DNA of 64,000 bases, taken from positions 169,501 through 233,500 of the forward strand of contig NZ_LT906470.1 in the NCBI RefSeq assembly GCF_900187285.1, in the 5' to 3' direction. This stretch comes from Veillonella rodentium (GTDB lineage: Bacteria > Bacillota > Negativicutes > Veillonellales > Veillonellaceae). A program made the translations under genes and the position numbers. The notes under the pieces are model-generated. The model was not told the DNA's origin, searched no databases, and saw only the letters and a program-made list of their open reading frames with translations. Shown here piece after piece: positions 44,281-54,700 of this stretch (its first letter is position 1; each line of letters begins with the position of its first letter).

Positions 44281-45174
44281 ATGAACCGATATCAGGTTGT
44301 TGGTATCGCATTGACATTGCTGGGGGCCACCTTGTGGGGCGTGTCGGGAACAGCCGTCCAGTTTCTCGGCAACAGCCGAGGCATGAACTTGGAGTGGCTC
44401 GTCACGACGAGGCTTATTTTGGCCGGATGTATTACGGTATGTTACACGTGGTTTCGCGACGGTAACCGAATATTCGACGTATTCAGGAGTCGCCAGGATA
44501 CGATGCAGCTGCTGATTTTCGGTATTTTAGGCATGGGCATGTGTCAGTATACCTACTTTAACGCGATTCTGCTGGCCGGTGCGGGCATTGCAACGGTTCT
44601 TCAATATCTGGCGCCGTCCATGATTATTTTGTACGCCGTGTGTCGCTATGGTAAACATCCTACACGGGGCGAGGTCATATCCGTTATTCTCGCGTTGGTG
44701 GGGATCATCTGCCTTATCGGTAATAACGGGTTTTCCGCTGAAAGCATCTGTCTGGATGTACTCGTATGGGGACTCCTATCTGCCGTAGGCGTAGCCGTTT
44801 ACAGCGTGTCGCCGGTACATTTGCTGGCCCGTTACGGTACTTTGCCGATCGTAGGATTCGGGATGTTCCTCAGCGGCATTGCGGCAGGGATTTTATTTCA
44901 TCAGTCTGAGTCCTCTGCAACGTGGGATGTCTGGACCGGCTTAGGATATTTTTCCGTCATATTTCTCGGAACGATCGTATCCTTTAATTTCTATCTTGAA
45001 GGGGTCAAGCGCATCGGTGCCGTTCCAGGCTCCATCTTATCTTCCGTTGAACCGATTTCGGCAGCCTTTTTTGCGTGGCTCCTCTTGGGAAATCAGTTCA
45101 GCATTTTAGGCATCGTCGGGATGGCTCTTATCATTACGACCGTCGTCATCATCGCGTTAGAAAAGAAATCTTAA
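44281..45174 (+). CDS. EamA-family (DMT) transporter, first of a tandem pair
   Basis: Integral membrane protein of 297 residues with ten predicted helices in two EamA repeats. It belongs to the drug/metabolite transporter superfamily, usually exporting metabolites or amino acids. The N-terminal LLGATLWGVSGTAVQFL and the C-terminal VSFNFYLEGVKRIGAVPGSILSSVEPISAAFF are diagnostic. It has a close paralogue about 200 bases downstream in the same orientation. Substrate unknown. GGAGGAG ribosome site. Confidence 0.88.
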   Translation: MNRYQVVGIALTLLGATLWGVSGTAVQFLGNSRGMNLEWLVTTRLILAGCITVCYTWFRDGNRIFDVFRSRQDTMQLLIFGILGMGMCQYTYFNAILLAGAGIATVLQYLAPSMIILYAVCRYGKHPTRGEVISVILALVGIICLIGNNGFSAESICLDVLVWGLLSAVGVAVYSVSPVHLLARYGTLPIVGFGMFLSGIAAGILFHQSESSATWDVWTGLGYFSVIFLGTIVSFNFYLEGVKRIGAVPGSILSSVEPISAAFFAWLLLGNQFSILGIVGMALIITTVVIIALEKKS

Positions 45175-45199
45175 TCAGTTAGAAATAAATATTGAGAAT

Positions 45200-45236
45200 C
45201 AGCCTGGAAATCTGTATAGACTCGGGCTGTTTTTTG
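45200..45236 (+). terminator. Terminator between the two EamA genes
   Basis: A 7-bp stem (CAGCCTG with CGGGCTG) with a 16-nt loop is followed by six T, so the two transporters are probably transcribed separately. Confidence 0.55.
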
Positions 45237-45374
45237 TTTTACAATAGGTTCTTGTAGAACGTTTGTGAAAGTTTAATGATTAACTCATGAGCATGTTAAT
45301 TGTCATGAAATTGTGGTCGACTTTCACCATAAGTCGTAATTATAAGATGAATCTCGCTTGATATTGGGGGAGAG

Positions 45375-46316
45375 ATGGAACAGAAACAATGGGTCGGCAT
45401 GGGGCTCACCATATTAGGAGCATTGCTGTGGGGGTTGTCGGGAACGGCCGTACAATTTATTGAAGACGTGAAACATGTCAACGTGGAATGGTTGCTGGAG
45501 GTGCGGCTGATCGGGGCCGGCCTCATCACGGTTATATTGGCGTTTATGAAAGAGGGAACAGCCGTATTTAACGTTTTTAAAAGTCCGAGAGATATCATGA
45601 AGCTGCTCATCTTCGGCATCTTCGGGATGGCGATGTGCCAGTATACATATTTTAGATCTATCGCTCTTGCCGGCGTAGGGATTTCAACGGTGCTTCAATA
45701 TGTGGCGCCGACGATGATTATCGTATATTTATTTTTGCGCTATCACAATAAGCCGAGCTCCGGAGAGGTCGTATCGGTGTTCTTCGCCATATTGGGGACG
45801 ATGTTGATCATGTTCCAAGGCGGTCTGGATATACAGAATGTAAATGGAGGGGTCCTCTTCTGGGGGCTGTTATCCGCATTAGGAATCACCGTCTACAGCT
45901 TGCAGCCGGTTGAGTTGTTGCGCACGTATGGCACGGGTCCGATTGTGGGATTCGCCATGCTCATATCCGGCATCTTATCCATTTCCATATTCGGCGCCTA
46001 CGAATCGAAAGCCGTTTGGGACCATATGACGTGGTTAGGTTTATTTACCATCATCATTCTCGGTACGGTGGTGTCGTTTAACGCCTACATGGAAGGCGTC
46101 CGTCGCATCGGAGCCGTTCAGGGATCGATCCTGTCATCGCTGGAACCGATTTCGGCGGCTATGTTCGGCTGGGCGTTGTTAGGGAATGAATTTACCCTTA
46201 CCGGAATTCTCGGTATGGTGTTTATCATCAGCACTGTATTTATTATCGGCTGGGAACGGCACCGCCGAATCAAGCGTGAGGTACTGGCGAAGCTCAATAA
46301 GACGGAGCTTGCATAA
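45375..46316 (+). CDS. EamA-family (DMT) transporter, second of a tandem pair
   Basis: Paralogue of the preceding transporter, 313 residues, ten helices. The same signature positions are kept: ILGALLWGLSGTAVQFI and the VSFNAYMEGVRRIGAVQGSILSSLEPISAAMF stretch. The C-terminal tail is longer and basic (HRRIKREVLAKLNK). The pair probably arose by local duplication and may differ in substrate. GGGGGAGAG ribosome site. Confidence 0.88.
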   Translation: MEQKQWVGMGLTILGALLWGLSGTAVQFIEDVKHVNVEWLLEVRLIGAGLITVILAFMKEGTAVFNVFKSPRDIMKLLIFGIFGMAMCQYTYFRSIALAGVGISTVLQYVAPTMIIVYLFLRYHNKPSSGEVVSVFFAILGTMLIMFQGGLDIQNVNGGVLFWGLLSALGITVYSLQPVELLRTYGTGPIVGFAMLISGILSISIFGAYESKAVWDHMTWLGLFTIIILGTVVSFNAYMEGVRRIGAVQGSILSSLEPISAAMFGWALLGNEFTLTGILGMVFIISTVFIIGWERHRRIKREVLAKLNKTELA

Positions 46317-46396
46317 TCGCTTAAACTTGTTTTTTTATAAATAGGTACCAAGCAGACAATTATATATATTGTATATATGACCGTACTCGGTTGACT

Positions 46397-46439
46397 ATCC
46401 GCATATCTGTTCATATAGTAAAGATATGCGGATTCTTTG
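46397..46439 (+). terminator. Hairpin before the M20D hydrolase gene
   Basis: A perfect 12-bp stem (ATCCGCATATCT with its complement, 13-nt loop) is followed by a weak T-rich run. It ends only about 20 bases before the next start codon, so it is either the terminator of the transporter or a leader element of the hydrolase. Confidence 0.5.
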
Positions 46440-46457
46440 TTTATAGAGGAGATTTCT

Positions 46458-47756
46458 ATGTCTGTTCAGAGTTTTGTAGAGGAACGGCGCGATGCTTTTA
46501 TCGTGATGCGACGGGATTTCCATATGTATCCCGAGCCGGGGTGGCTTGAGTATCGTTCCGCGGCAAAGGTGGCGGAGCGTCTTATTGAATTGGGGTATGA
46601 TGTGGCCATTGGGGCGGATGTCCTTGATTTGGATGCACGTATGGGACTTCCTGGTGATGAGATTATGAAAGCCGCCATGAATCGTGCCGTTGAGGAAGGG
46701 GCCGATCCCGAACTGGTGGAAAAAATGGGTTACGGTAAAACGGCTATCGTAGCTACAATGAAATTCGACGATGACGGCCCTGCTGTGGCATTTCGGGCGG
46801 ATATGGACTCAAATGATGTTATCGAATCCAATGAGGCCGGTCATATCCCCGCAGATAAGAATTTTCGCTCCCGTCATGACAAGGCGATGCACGCATGCGG
46901 TCATGATACGCATATGACGATGGGTCTTGGTCTGGCGGAATATGTTGCTACTCATAAGGAGACATTCAAAGGTACGATTAAACTCATATTCCAACCGGCG
47001 GAGGAAGGTGTGCGCGGTGCAAAAGCCATGGCGGAAGCCGGTGTGGTGGATGATGTTGATTTGATGTTCGGCATGCATATCGGATTTAACGAAAACCTGT
47101 CCAACTGCTTTGCTTGCAGTGATCACGGCTTTCTGGCCACTACCAAGCTTGATGCGGTATTTCATGGCTATTCCGCGCATGCCGGCGGATCCCCTGAAAA
47201 GGCGCAAAATGCGATGCTTGCAGGCTGTACGGCAGTTCTTAACTTACAGGCCATCGCTCGCCATAGCCAGGGGGCTTCCCGCATGAATGTGGGCGTCTTT
47301 GAAAGCGGTACCGGCCGCAATGTAACACCGGACGTGGCGGTTCTTAAACTTGAAACGCGCGGTGCCACAACGGAAATTAACGATTACATGATCAATCGCG
47401 CAAAAACTATTATTAAAGCCGCTGCGGAAATGCACGACTGTACCTATGAAATTACAAAACAGGGTGAGACACCGGCAGGCCGCATCAGTGATGAGTTAGC
47501 CTTAGAAGTACAAAAGATCATTGAGCCTTTAGGTATCTTCAAAGAGGTTCCTTTTGACTATAGTGGCGGCGGCAGTGAAGACTGCGCATATTTTCTCAAT
47601 CGCGTCATCGATAACGGCGGTAAGGCGACGTATATGGTGTTGGGCTCTGCCATTAAGGCGCCGCATCATAATCCTCTTTTTGATATCGATGAAGAAGACA
47701 TGCTGAACGGAATTGTCGCATTGGGTGCTATAGCGGAATACTATTTGAAACGCTAA
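46458..47756 (+). CDS. M20D-family amidohydrolase (AbgA-like)
   Basis: Metallo-amidohydrolase of 432 residues. The M20 metal site shows HACGHDTHMTMGLG and FQPAEEGVRGA, and a dimerisation domain follows (GYSAHAGGSPEKAQNA). The long insertion before the metal site (GDEIMKAAMNRAVEEGADPE) and overall layout resemble AbgA, a subunit of p-aminobenzoyl-glutamate hydrolase. The alternative is a general N-acyl-amino-acid amidohydrolase. Start at 46458 after GAGGAGA. The next gene is another M20 enzyme, suggesting a shared catabolic role. Confidence 0.82.
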   Translation: MSVQSFVEERRDAFIVMRRDFHMYPEPGWLEYRSAAKVAERLIELGYDVAIGADVLDLDARMGLPGDEIMKAAMNRAVEEGADPELVEKMGYGKTAIVATMKFDDDGPAVAFRADMDSNDVIESNEAGHIPADKNFRSRHDKAMHACGHDTHMTMGLGLAEYVATHKETFKGTIKLIFQPAEEGVRGAKAMAEAGVVDDVDLMFGMHIGFNENLSNCFACSDHGFLATTKLDAVFHGYSAHAGGSPEKAQNAMLAGCTAVLNLQAIARHSQGASRMNVGVFESGTGRNVTPDVAVLKLETRGATTEINDYMINRAKTIIKAAAEMHDCTYEITKQGETPAGRISDELALEVQKIIEPLGIFKEVPFDYSGGGSEDCAYFLNRVIDNGGKATYMVLGSAIKAPHHNPLFDIDEEDMLNGIVALGAIAEYYLKR

Positions 47757-47842
47757 ATCTGACCGAATCAGCATACTCTTTGTATAGATTAAAACGGCTA
47801 AGAATGGTTTATGAAATGCAGTATATCGGTAAAGGAGCGTCT

Positions 47843-49087
47843 ATGATACAACGAGAACGATTAGCTGAGGACTTTAATAATATGGCGACCTTTACAGCGC
47901 CGGGTGAAGGTATCAATCGCCTTGCTTTCACAGATGCGGATTGGGACGGGCGTCAATATATCATGGACCGCATGACTGAGGCGGGGTTGACGGTTGAGAC
48001 CGACGGATTTGGCAATATCATCGGCTATAAGGCCGGCAAGAATCCCGACCTGCCCGTTGTGATGGTCGGATCCCATACGGACAGCGTGCCTGACGGCGGG
48101 AATTACGACGGTGTTGTCGGTGTATTGTCCGCAATCGAAGCGGTTCGGAGTATGACGGATGACAGCTTTGAGCACGATCATACCATTGCTGTGGTGTCAT
48201 TCATGTGTGAGGAATCCAGCCGGTTCGGAGCGGCCACGTTAGGCAGCAAGGCGATGCGAGGCGAATTGACCGCAAAGGATTTACACCGTTTAGTTGATAA
48301 AGAGGGTATCTCACTGTATGAGGCGTTACAGACTCGCAACCTCGATCCGGATGCTATTGAACAGATGGAATATAAGAAACCTGTGAAAGCTTTCATAGAA
48401 ATGCATATTGAGCAGGGCAAAGTTTTAGAGCACGAAAAGAAAAAAGTCGGCATCGTTACAGGTATTGCAGCGCCGGAACGTTTCTATGTGACCGTTCGGG
48501 GACATGCGGACCACAGCGGCGCCACGCCGATGAATTTACGTCACGATGCGCTGTGCGGTGCGGCGAAAATCATCCTCGGCATTGAGGAAATCACTTCGAT
48601 GCAGGAGGAACCGCCTGTTGTGGGGACCGTCGGTGTTGTAGATGTTAGCCCCGGTGCGATGAATGTAATTCCGGGCGCTGTGAAACTGGGCGTCGATATT
48701 CGCAGTATGTCTAAGGTGGCTCGCGATTCCGTGGTGATCCTTGTGAAAGAATACATTGATGTAATCGCCGGAAAACGCGGACTGACCTATACCATTGAGC
48801 CGATTGCTCAGGACGGGCCGGTGGCGATGCATCCGGCTATGATTGCACAGATTCAGGAGGCTGCGCAGTCTTTAGGCGTAGAGTATATGTGTATGCCGAG
48901 CGGAGCCGGTCATGATGCCATGCATTGGGCGGAAGATGTCCCTACAGGGATGATATTCATTCCGTGTCGCGACGGTATCAGCCATAATCCGGCGGAATTC
49001 GCCGAAATGGACGATATCGTGACAGGGGCGAAGGTTCTGGATTCGGTTTTGCGCAGCCTCAGCTCGGTTGAAACAAGGCTCGTTTAA
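47843..49087 (+). CDS. M20-family Zn-dependent hydrolase (allantoate amidohydrolase / N-carbamoylase type)
   Basis: Enzyme of 414 residues in the AllC/HyuC group that cleaves N-carbamoyl amino acids, allantoate or ureidoglycolate. Metal ligands are in VGSHTDSVPDGGNYDG, CEESSRFGAATLGS and PSGAGHDAMHWA; IEMHIEQGKVLE is typical of the group. AAAGGAG supports the ATG at 47843; an in-frame start at 47780 gives an unlikely basic extension. It follows the M20D gene by 86 bases. Substrate not determined; no other purine-breakdown genes are nearby. Confidence 0.85.
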   Translation: MIQRERLAEDFNNMATFTAPGEGINRLAFTDADWDGRQYIMDRMTEAGLTVETDGFGNIIGYKAGKNPDLPVVMVGSHTDSVPDGGNYDGVVGVLSAIEAVRSMTDDSFEHDHTIAVVSFMCEESSRFGAATLGSKAMRGELTAKDLHRLVDKEGISLYEALQTRNLDPDAIEQMEYKKPVKAFIEMHIEQGKVLEHEKKKVGIVTGIAAPERFYVTVRGHADHSGATPMNLRHDALCGAAKIILGIEEITSMQEEPPVVGTVGVVDVSPGAMNVIPGAVKLGVDIRSMSKVARDSVVILVKEYIDVIAGKRGLTYTIEPIAQDGPVAMHPAMIAQIQEAAQSLGVEYMCMPSGAGHDAMHWAEDVPTGMIFIPCRDGISHNPAEFAEMDDIVTGAKVLDSVLRSLSSVETRLV

Positions 49088-49154
49088 TTATAGGGAATTA
49101 TCAGGATTTTAATTCGGTTTATTGTCAGTATTCATATGTGGACAGGAGAGAACT

Positions 49155-49304
49155 ATGGTTATTACAGGTTTTATTATCGTGGTGGCGACGTTTATCGCCA
49201 TCATCATCGCTGGACTGGCAGGCATCAATCCGATGGAATTGGCAAAGCGTAATGCCGTTCCATGCGTAGCGGCAACTGTGGTTATTATGTTGCTGTTATT
49301 GTAG
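49155..49304 (+). CDS. Small membrane protein of unknown function
   Basis: Peptide of 49 residues with two hydrophobic segments separated by INPMELAKRNAVPC, behind a good GGAGAG ribosome site. It lies 67 bases after the hydrolase gene and may be cotranscribed with it. The sequence looks like the end of a larger transporter family, but no upstream part exists here, so it is either an independent small protein or a remnant. Confidence 0.5.
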   Translation: MVITGFIIVVATFIAIIIAGLAGINPMELAKRNAVPCVAATVVIMLLLL

Positions 49305-49355
49305 TGTCATATTTTGATACAGCGTGATATAAAATATATATGGTTATGCTGTATT

Positions 49356-50534
49356 CTATTTTAATTTTAATCCGATCCAGAGGGCTGAAAGTATAAATAA
49401 TCCGCCGCTGACCCAGAATAATGTGGTAAATCCCAATACCGCCATGAGCCCGGAGCCGCCGACGGCGCCTAAAAAATATCCCAGAAACAGGCTCGACTGG
49501 TTATAGGAAAATATTTGTCCCGTAAACTCGCGAGGCGTTTTTGAGGATAAATATGTATTTAGGGCCGGCAACATTCCGCCCAAACCGAAGCCTTGTAAGA
49601 AGCGGATGACAGCGAGCTGGTAAATATTGTCTACATAGGCTTGAGGAATATTGAGCAGGCCTACATAGATGAGAGAAATGACGAGTACCTTGCGCGGTCC
49701 GATTCGGTCGACCAGCTTGCCAAGAGGCGAACTGCTGATTAATTGTGCAATCCCCATGGCCGAAAATACCGCGCCTGCGATGAATGCAAGATTTGCCGTA
49801 TCGCTTGGGACGATACTTTTAATATAAACGGAAATGATAGGCTGTAAGGACATGATGCAGATCGCGTAGATAAAAGATGCCACGCATAATGCAATGATGC
49901 TGTTGAACTCGGGGATTTCTTCTTTCAGTTTTGAAAGTGTCAATTTCTTGGCATTGGATTGTGGCGTATAATCCTCGTGAATAAATAGGGTCGCCATAAT
50001 AAAGGCGATGAACATGAGCACGCTGACGACGATGAAGTCGTTACGAATGCCGATTACATCGGCCATATAGCCGCCGATAAGAGGTCCGATTAATGAACCG
50101 GCTAAATTGGCGGAGGCCAACATGCCAAGGGCCCAACCGGTCCGGTCGATTGGAGTCTCAGAGGCGATTAATGTTATCGTTGCCGTATAAAATCCGCTGA
50201 CCAGTCCTTGAATCAAACGTACGATAACGACACCCTCCGGAGTTGTTTGAAAGGCGATTAGGATGTTACACAGGGCCATGCCGAAACTGGACCTGATCAA
50301 TGTAATCTTGCGCCCTTTCCTGTCGGCGATACGCCCCCAGAACGGAGCGGCCAAACACACGATGAGATAGGTGGCGCCCGTCGCCAAACCGGACCATAGG
50401 GACATGCCTTCCGGTGTGGTAATGCCTAAATCGTGAAAGTAGAGCGGCAGAATCGGCGCTAACTGACTGACACCGAAGGAGGTGCAGAATACACATAGTA
50501 AACTGATATAGACAGTTCGTTTCCACGTTTCCAT
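49356..50534 (-). CDS. Major facilitator superfamily transporter
   Basis: Membrane protein of 392 residues with 12 helices. The MFS loop 2-3 motif appears as GRIADRKGRKITL (about 65-77) and again after helix 8 as GKLVDRIGPRKVL. It resembles the multidrug-efflux/tetracycline-type DHA1 subfamily; the substrate is unknown. Expressed from the minus strand, divergent from the cdiB fragment, with a GGAGGT ribosome site. Confidence 0.88.
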   Translation of the reverse strand: METWKRTVYISLLCVFCTSFGVSQLAPILPLYFHDLGITTPEGMSLWSGLATGATYLIVCLAAPFWGRIADRKGRKITLIRSSFGMALCNILIAFQTTPEGVVIVRLIQGLVSGFYTATITLIASETPIDRTGWALGMLASANLAGSLIGPLIGGYMADVIGIRNDFIVVSVLMFIAFIMATLFIHEDYTPQSNAKKLTLSKLKEEIPEFNSIIALCVASFIYAICIMSLQPIISVYIKSIVPSDTANLAFIAGAVFSAMGIAQLISSSPLGKLVDRIGPRKVLVISLIYVGLLNIPQAYVDNIYQLAVIRFLQGFGLGGMLPALNTYLSSKTPREFTGQIFSYNQSSLFLGYFLGAVGGSGLMAVLGFTTLFWVSGGLFILSALWIGLKLK

Positions 50535-50703
50535 GCGGGACCTCCTTTAGTATTGAATGGTAAATATGTGTGGATGTATTGAGATATCTTCATGATACAT
50601 TTATTGTCAGTATACTACTATCTTTTAAGAGAAAACAATATCAATCAATGAGATTTATATAAATGCAACTTCATGTATATCTCATTATAGAAAGAGAGTG
50701 TTT

Positions 50704-51707
50704 ATGAAATATAGACAACTATTGCTGGGAATTACAGCTGTAATGAGTTTTCCATTATCCATACAAGCACAAACTATGGACCAAATGGAACCGTTGGAAC
50801 GGGCAAAAGAAGAACAGATAGCGAGAGAGGCGCGGCTAGGAGAAGAACGTATACATGTACAAGAAGATGCTATGCATACTATAGCATCGTCAAGTACATC
50901 ATTAGATGGTCATACTATACCGGCAGAGCAGCCAGTACAGGAAGGACCATCTTTTTTTGTGTCTCATATTCGCATTGTGGAGGAGCCGATACATGAGGAA
51001 ACCGTTATATCCCGTGATTCTATTACGGCCTCCACAATGGAGACCACAACTTTCCTGGATAATAGTGTGCCGGCAAGTACGCGCATGATTAAAGGCCCTT
51101 TGTTTTATGACGCGCAGCATACATCGTTAGTACTGGATGCACCTAAGGAGTTTTCATTTTTAAGTAAAACGGCACGTCCATTTGTCAATCGGAAAATGAC
51201 CATTGAGGATATTAATACATTAGCAGAACGGTTAAATATGGCGTTAGTTTCTCATGGGTATATCACGTCACGAATTGGCATTCCTGCACAGTCGTTAGCA
51301 TCAGGGCAGTTACAGTTTAATTTACAGGTAGGTCGTATCGAATCTGTCGTATATAAAGAAAAGAGTTCCCATTATGGGAAAATGCGTTTCCATTACGTCC
51401 AGGAGATATATTGAATATTCGGGATATTGAACAAGGGCTGGAACAGATGAAACGAATCGGCTCCCAAGATGTGTCGATTGAGCTGGAGCCGGGAACCAGA
51501 CCGCTATCTTCCCGTATTGTTTTACAAACAACAAAACGCCCACCGATTCATGGTGTTATTTCTGTGGATGACTCGGGAATGAAGGATACGGGTAAACTGC
51601 AATGGAATGCGTCTATTGGTATTGATCGTCTTTTCAATGCGAACGATGTATTGCGTATCAGTGCTAATCATGATGGTGCCAAAACGCCGTCGGTACTGGA
51701 AGGATGA
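50704..51707 (+). pseudogene. Broken CdiB/FhaC-type TpsB transporter (frameshift, barrel missing)
   Basis: Remnant of a two-partner-secretion outer-membrane transporter. Part 1 (50704-51414) has a signal peptide and a POTRA domain ending in GYITSRIGIPAQSL and QFNLQVGRIESV. The expected RPGDILNIRDIEQGLEQM follows in another frame, so a one-base frameshift lies around 51370-51395. Part 2 (51411-51707) continues the second POTRA and the first barrel strand (KLQWNASIGIDRLF). The remaining barrel of about 300 residues is absent: the sequence jumps directly into the middle of a CdiA-type gene. It cannot secrete anything as it stands. Confidence 0.85.
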
Positions 51708-51714
51708 AGTGTTT

Positions 51715-54700
51715 ATGACCCCGTCTGTTACCGAACAGAATGTCAAACCTGTGGGTGTCGTAAAAGATCATGCAGAGGATGTGCTGTCGACTTCAACGAT
51801 GGCTAAGGTGAACGATAGTTTAGATCCGTATGGTCTGGGTAAAGGAAACGGTAAGCGTAGCGGCACGATTGACGGGCTTTCATTACCTACGGAATCACTC
51901 TACAGAATTCATCCGGAGATTACTGCCAATGCATTGGTGGAGACAGATCCGGCTTTCACGGACCGCAAACAATTTTTATCCTCTCAATATATGATTGATG
52001 CCCTTAATCAGGATCCTGACCGTCGTCTTAAGCGATTAGGTGACGGGTTTTACGAACAACAATTGGTGAATCAGCAGATTCTCGCTGCTACCGGTCGCCA
52101 ATATTTGACCGGTTATACAGATAATGAAGCGGAGTATAAAGCGCTTCTTGAGGCGGGCATTGCCTATGGTAAACAGTTTAATTTAACGCCGGGGATTACC
52201 TTGTCTGATGCACAAATGCAGGCCATAACGACGGACATGGTATGGCTTGAAACGAAAACGATGGTTGTCAATGGCAAAGAACAGCAAGTTCTTTATCCAA
52301 AAGTATACTTAGCGAAACAATCCGCAAAGAGTCTGGATGCTATGGGCGGTCTCATCAGCGGTCGCGCGATTGTAAGCGAGACCGATGCTGATATACGAAA
52401 CCAAGGTGTGATGACCGCTGATACCATTGTATTGAATGGACAGAATATCCATAATACCGGTATGATTGACGGACGTACTGTGGCGGTTGCAGCGAAACAG
52501 GATGTGAATACTACGGGGGCTATTCATGGCGATACACACGTTGTGGTGCGTGCAGGCCGGGATGTGAATGTGGGCGCTCGTGTCAAGGCGTTGTCGAATC
52601 AGGATGTTGTTCGTCGTCAAGGTACAGTAGGTGTATCTGAACCGGGTGGACAATTATCTATTGCCGCTAATCGTGATATACATCTCAAAGGGGCCTTGGT
52701 TCAGGGCGGTGCTAATACAACGATGGACATTACGGCAGGCCATGATGTGAATCTCGGTACGGAACAGCTGGCTGCGAAAAAAGATATGACCGTCAACGGC
52801 GATAATTATAACCGTACGGAACGTCGTACTGAATTAGGTACGACCGTTCTAGGTGATGGTGATGTGGCTATTCGTGCCGGTCATGATGTATCTGTTCGCA
52901 ACGGTGTCGTAAATAGTGAACAGGGTACAACGACGATGGCGGCCGGACATGATGTGAATGTGACACCCGGTGAAAGCTATAGCCGTGATGAATATGGTAT
53001 TAAGTATAAGGAAAAGAGCTTATTATCTAAAACAGTGCGTACGCTACGTACTGATCATGAACATACGGGTGTTTTATCTTCAACCATCGGTGGCAATGCT
53101 ATTGATATGAAAGCCAACCATGATGTGTCCTTAACGGGGGCTAATGTATTGGGTACGAAGGATGTAAACATTACTGCGGGACATGATGTGCGTACAGATT
53201 CCGGTGAAGAAAGACAGCGCGATGATATCTATGAACACAGCAAGAAAACAGGTTTGATGAGTGCCGGTATAGGCTTTACTATAGGCAGTAAAAAAGTAAC
53301 GGATACACTGGATGGAAAGTATACGAATCAGGTAGAAACATTAATTGGGGCAGCTAAAGGAAAAGTTGCCATTCATGCGAATGAGGCCGCTCATTTGACA
53401 AGCGCTTCTATATTAGCAGGTACAAATGCAACGGTACAGGCGCCGGATATGGTCCTTGACGGCAAACATAATACGGCTGATATAAAGCAGACACATGAAG
53501 TTAAAACTTCCGGTTTAACTGTAAGTTTAGGAGGCTCTATTGCATCAGCTCTTAATGGTGCCTATGCGTTGCAACAAAAAGGAAAAGATCGACATGATAA
53601 ACGATTGGCAGCGCTTGAATATGTAGAGGCTGGTAAAGAATTACGTAAAGGACTTACTAATATTAACGAATATAGGGCATATACGCCGGCTAATGTTGTT
53701 AATCATGCAGATAGTTTAATGGATTCCGGACTGCAAAAAATGGATTTTAGTGCGAGACTCGATCGGTTGGCATCATCCGGACAGTTAACTGAAAAACAAC
53801 TGAAGACCGTAACAGGAATGCGTGACCGGTTCGCTGTAGAAGGTGCCCAGGAGTATCAGACAGGTTTTAATGAAATGGCTGATATACAGGGGGATCAGTC
53901 TCAATATAAAGCACAAAAGCGTGCTAAGAAGGATGGGTTAGCTAATATTCATGTCGGCATTGGATCCAGTTACAGCAAGAGCGTTACTGAATTACATGAT
54001 CGCGACTATGCAGGTGGTAAGATTATATCCAATAATACTACTTCCTTATTAGCGAAATCTAATGCACTGAATACAGGAACGATCACGGCTATAGGTGAAA
54101 CGATACAAGGTAAAACGGTTGATGTAGTAGCTGATAATACGATTAATTTGCAAGCCGCAACTAATACAAGTCGTAAAACAGAAAATAATGATACGAAAAG
54201 CTGGTCCGTAGGGGCTAATATAAGTGTGAATGGTGGAGGTATGTTAGGCTTTGATGCTAATTATAATAAAGGTATGCAACGAGAAAATACCGAGAAAGTA
54301 TCATACGCACCTTCTCGAATAACAGCTAATACGGTCAATATGATTTCCGGTAAAGATACGAATGTAATAGGCTCTACAGTCAAAGGTGATAGAGTTGTTG
54401 CCAACGTAGGTGGTAATTTATATATTCAAAGTTTACAGGATAAAGAGACCTATGTGGGGAAACAGAAAAATACAGGATTTAGTGTTTCTACAAATGGAAC
54501 TCAATTAGGTAATATTTTCGGTGAGCATTCTAAAGGAGATATGCGTAGCAACTATGCCGGTGTAACGGAGCAAGCCGGTATCTTTGCCGGTAAGGATGGT
54601 TATACAATTACTACAAAAGGTACTACCACATTAGAAGGGGCTGTTATAGATAGTAAAGCTGCTACAGAAAAGAATGTAGTATCTACCGGTCGCTTAGCGA

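Noticed and set aside
50902-51120. Minus-strand frame inside the cdiB remnant
   Set aside because: It has no ribosome site and lies opposite a POTRA-containing coding region.
51607-51714. Upstream part of the long CdiA frame
   Set aside because: These codons are the other-phase reading of the CdiB remnant, not CdiA sequence.
52500-53200. Repeated AGHDV-type units considered as a CRISPR or tandem DNA repeat
   Set aside because: The repeats are at protein level within the beta-helix of CdiA; the DNA units vary and there are no regular spacers.
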